From UBA1081 sp964454355 (GTDB lineage: Bacteria; Bacillota; Clostridia; Oscillospirales; Acutalibacteraceae), in the NCBI GenBank assembly GCA_964454355.1, contig CAYVTA010000001.1, positions 1 to 64,000 on the forward strand: a DNA stretch of 64,000 bases. Direction: 5' to 3'. The notes below the pieces were generated by a model, which was not told where the DNA came from, made no database searches, and saw only the letters and a list, made by a program, of their open reading frames with translations. Position 1 is the first letter of the stretch; each line of letters begins with the position of its first letter. This document shows, piece by piece, positions 61,874 to 64,000 of this stretch. The translations under genes were made by a program, and so were the position numbers.

Positions 61874-61899
61874 ACATCTGTTCAATAATGAACAGATGT
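61874..61899. promoter_or_regulatory. Perfect palindromic operator for the TetR regulator
   Basis: An 11-bp inverted repeat with a 4-base centre, ACATCTGTTCA-ATAA-TGAACAGATGT. It lies between the ftsH -10 box and its start codon, so a bound repressor would block ftsH. A half-site CTGTTCAATA recurs at 61996-62005, next to the TetR ribosome site, in line with autoregulation. Confidence 0.85.
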
Positions 61900-61917
61900 T
61901 GACATTTTACTTATATT

Positions 61918-61946
61918 ATGATACAATATAAAAAATTAATTGTCAA
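61918..61946 (-). promoter_or_regulatory. Promoter of ftsH
   Basis: On the minus strand TTGACA (61941-61946) and TATCAT (61918-61923), 17 bases apart. The palindrome begins about 20 bases downstream, over the transcript start. Confidence 0.8.
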
Positions 61947-62028
61947 TATGCAAATTATTGTTTTTGTGGCTATTTATCAACAAATCAGTAATAAACTGTT
62001 CAATAAAAGACGATTGGAGCGTAAAAAG

Positions 62029-62646
62029 ATGGGAAAAGCCGAGTACAGAAATTCCGTACGATCTCGCAGGCTCATTTGTAATGCACTGTTGGAGCTTATG
62101 AATGAAAAACCGCTGGAAAAAATTACGGTCACAGATATCGTAAACCGTGCGGATGTAAACCGTGGCACATTTTACCTGCATTATGAAAGTGTCAGTGATG
62201 TTATCAATGAATTACAGGAAACATTGCTTGCACAATTTGATCAGTATTTTGTAGATAAGAATATTTCTTTTAATATAGACAACATTATGATCCATACTGC
62301 AGAATGGCTGAAATATATTTACGATCAGAATCAGACCAAATATGTGCCGCTCATTTTTAATAATCAGCTCAACTTTGCTTATAAGGTCAGCAAAAGCTTT
62401 CAACTGCGGCTTCTGTCAGCCAAGGATGCTCCCAAAGACGAAAACGGCAAAAAAGAACTAATCGTCAGAGCCAATCTTTTAATTCACGGTGTAATTGGTG
62501 TTTTCAATGCATCTACAAACGGAATTCTGGATGTGTCACCAGAGCAACTGGTTAGCAGTGTGGATCATCTTGTAAACGATTTAAAGGAGCTGCAAACTCG
62601 GAAAAATGAACAAACATATCCACAGAACACAGGATACAGACTGTGA
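62029..62646 (+). CDS. TetR/AcrR-family regulator
   Basis: A 205-residue regulator. The N-terminal HTH is typical (LICNALLELMNEKPLEKITV, then DIVNRADVNRGTFYLHY), and the C-terminal part is the TetR-like ligand-binding helical bundle. I start at the ATG at 62029, seven bases after GGAGCG, rather than at the upstream 61918 frame opening. It is divergent from ftsH and faces the perfect palindrome at 61874-61899. Likely a local repressor of ftsH; the inducer is unknown. A hairpin terminator follows. Confidence 0.88.
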   Translation: MGKAEYRNSVRSRRLICNALLELMNEKPLEKITVTDIVNRADVNRGTFYLHYESVSDVINELQETLLAQFDQYFVDKNISFNIDNIMIHTAEWLKYIYDQNQTKYVPLIFNNQLNFAYKVSKSFQLRLLSAKDAPKDENGKKELIVRANLLIHGVIGVFNASTNGILDVSPEQLVSSVDHLVNDLKELQTRKNEQTYPQNTGYRL

Positions 62647-62672
62647 CATAAGTTAAAACTGTATGGGCATAC

Positions 62673-62714
62673 TTCCCGACACTTTAATAGTCTTTAGTGT
62701 TGGGAATGTTTTTT
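62673..62714 (+). terminator. Intrinsic terminator of the TetR gene
   Basis: TTCCCGACACT and AGTGTTGGGAA arms, one wobble pair, then TGTTTTTTC. Confidence 0.82.
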
Positions 62715-62738
62715 CACACTAAAATTATACCAAACATT

Positions 62739-62774
62739 TAGAGCCAAGTGCAGTCTTTTCTGCACTTGGCTCTA
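62739..62774. terminator. Perfect 15-bp inverted repeat, possible bidirectional terminator
   Basis: TAGAGCCAAGTGCAG (62739-62753) and CTGCACTTGGCTCTA (62760-62774) around TCTTTT, then ATCTTATTTTTTAG on the plus side. It lies between the tetR and ftcD genes and marks the other side of the ftsH-tetR module. Confidence 0.7.
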
Positions 62775-62877
62775 TCTTATTTTTTAGGGACTTAATAATA
62801 TTGTTGTTTTTACAGCTCCTTTTCCAAAGGCAAATTATACTGTTTTATTGAACCGAATCCTCACAGCATCTTTTCTG

Positions 62878-63774
62878 TTACAACAAATGATTCTCAAAAA
62901 CCTGATTTTCATAATCAAAATCACGGATTTTAAGGTAATATTCAGCTGAATCTATAAGTGCTTTCATAGGTGACAAGCCTATAAGCTCCGTTGCTGTTAC
63001 GGTCACGCCGTATTTTGCCGCTTCTTCTTTAACCTTTTCAACAACAGCATAAAGAGGTGTTACGTTAAAATCGGTCATATTAAGTGATACTTGAGCAGTA
63101 TTTCTTTCATGCAGCATAAGTCCCAATGCCTTAACGCACTTAAAGCCGCCGCTTGATTCTCTGACTGTTTTTGCAATCGCCTTTGCAATGTTCACATCGT
63201 CTGTTGAAAGTTCAATGTTATAAGCGATAAGAAATTCCCTTGCACCGACAATAGTTATACCAGCCGTTGGGTGATACCCCGTACCAAAATCGGGCTTCCA
63301 CTCCGGAAGACTTGTTTTTTCTGAAAGCGACTCAAACTGACCTCGTCTTACATCTGCAAGATTGCATCTGTGCGGAGCTGATGCGGCATTTTCATAAAGA
63401 TAAACAGGAACTCCCGCCTCTTCATAAATGCGTTTGCCGGTTTTTTTTGCAATTTCAACAACTTCTGTCATTTCAATGCTTTTAATCGGAATGAAAGGAC
63501 ATACATCAACTGCACCCATTCGTGGATGCTCACCCGAGTGAGCTGTAAGGTCAATAAGCTCCGCTGCCGTTTTGCAAAGTCGAACAGCAGCTTCTTCAAC
63601 CCCCTCAGGCGAACCGATAAAGGTTATTACCGACCTGTTATGGTCATAATCGGATGTAAAATTAAGAACTTTTACACCTTCAACACCGGCTACTGCATTA
63701 ACACACGCCGCCACAACTTCAGGTCTTCTGCCCTCGCTTATATTCGGTACACATTCAACTGTTTTATTTTTCAT
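62878..63774 (-). CDS. ftcD: Glutamate formimidoyltransferase
   Basis: Transfers the formimino group from formiminoglutamate to tetrahydrofolate, in histidine breakdown. The 298 residues show CVPNISEGRRPEVV at the start, GAVDVCPFIPIKSIEM, then LADVRRGQFESL and GYHPTAGITIVGAREFLIAY, as in the N-terminal transferase half of FTCD and in bacterial single-domain enzymes. The start ATG is one base after the stop of an upstream gene that runs off the window, so they form an operon; the rest of the histidine path may lie outside. Confidence 0.94.
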   Translation of the reverse strand: MKNKTVECVPNISEGRRPEVVAACVNAVAGVEGVKVLNFTSDYDHNRSVITFIGSPEGVEEAAVRLCKTAAELIDLTAHSGEHPRMGAVDVCPFIPIKSIEMTEVVEIAKKTGKRIYEEAGVPVYLYENAASAPHRCNLADVRRGQFESLSEKTSLPEWKPDFGTGYHPTAGITIVGAREFLIAYNIELSTDDVNIAKAIAKTVRESSGGFKCVKALGLMLHERNTAQVSLNMTDFNVTPLYAVVEKVKEEAAKYGVTVTATELIGLSPMKALIDSAEYYLKIRDFDYENQVFENHLL

Positions 63775-63775
63775 A

Positions 63776-64000
63776 TTACTTTGATTTCACAAACACATCA
63801 TACATTGCACCAACGGCATCAGCTAATGCAGATTCAATATCACTGCCGGATGCATCAAAAATATTTGCACCGGAGAACATTATTGCAAATATATCCGCAT
63901 CAGAAGTTTTAGAACCGTTAAAAACGGCACAAAGGCTCTGTTTGAAAGATGTTTTATTTTTATTCTTATTCTTTTTAATTGATGATTTTAAAAGATAACT
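63776..64000 (-). CDS. C-terminal end of an unidentified gene (cut by window edge)
   Basis: The last 74 codons of a frame that continues past the right edge. It reads SYLLKSSIKKNKNKNKTSF, then FAIMFSGANIFDASGSDIES and ends DVFVKSK. A lysine/asparagine-rich stretch is followed by a more hydrophobic end. No family recognised. The stop lies one base before the ftcD start, so it is its upstream operon partner. It might belong to histidine or folate metabolism, but there is no motif to show it. Confidence 0.55.
   Translation of the reverse strand, partial: SYLLKSSIKKNKNKNKTSFKQSLCAVFNGSKTSDADIFAIMFSGANIFDASGSDIESALADAVGAMYDVFVKSK

Overview
The window looks like a chromosomal segment from a low-GC Gram-positive anaerobe of the Clostridia, most like gut Oscillospiraceae/Ruminococcaceae. 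Evidence seen here: AT-rich intergenic DNA with classic TTGACA/TATAAT promoters and AGGAGG ribosome sites, a T-box in front of aspS, two very large secreted proteins ending in type I dockerins, fermentative enzymes (malic enzyme, fumarase, Fe-type alcohol dehydrogenase), a ThyX thymidylate synthase, and many glycan-degrading genes. No tRNA, rRNA or CRISPR array was recognised.

Layout. 1-1065: aspS (minus strand, cut by the window edge) with its T-box leader and promoter. 1273-10378: two giant dockerin-bearing secreted proteins, one with BspA-like leucine-rich repeats, one with near-identical PPC-like repeats and a VWA domain. 10665-10955: a gene-free block dense in hairpins that ends in a perfect terminator; it is the best candidate for an undescribed structured RNA. 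10969-21189: an amino-sugar salvage and glycan locus (Gfo/Idh/MocA oxidoreductase divergent from an XRE-HTH/sugar-kinase fusion, MurQ, a DUF4838 protein, GH84, two ceramidase-like paralogues). 21219-24600: an IS3-type remnant, malic enzyme, fumC and a decayed polysaccharide deacetylase copy. 24771-28459: a ketopantoate-reductase-like gene, ilvD, a small conserved-looking protein and a second IS3 remnant. 28673-32704: an arabinan-degrading pair (GH127 plus GH43). 32767-33971: an orphan deaminase toxin domain, its probable immunity gene and the start of an XkdF-like phage protein, probably a prophage-derived toxin cassette. 34132-40363: a heparinase II/III-like protein, a NodB-family protein, an epimerase with a zinc ribbon, a 26-residue peptide unit, a Nudix fusion and a small membrane protein. 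40403-50267: housekeeping and membrane genes, ending with the serine pathway serC-serA. 50572-57939: glpK, then a five-gene run thyX-yerC-methyltransferase-hslO-clpE. 58086-59888: an oxidoreductase/acetyltransferase fusion. 60035-62646: an ftsH gene of visibly higher GC, divergent from a TetR regulator, with a perfect palindromic operator. 62878-64000: ftcD and the end of an upstream gene.

How the parts work together. The dockerin proteins, the GH127/GH43 pair, the heparinase-like protein and the GH84/DUF4838 group point to a life on plant and host or microbial glycans. The HTH-kinase fusion beside murQ suggests that MurNAc/GlcNAc salvage is sensed and controlled locally. thyX with yerC, hslO and clpE joins nucleotide synthesis and protein quality control in one apparent operon. 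The two accessory islands most worth attention are the deaminase/immunity/XkdF fragment and the ftsH-tetR module. All functional calls rest on motif recognition from the sequence alone; no database search was run.
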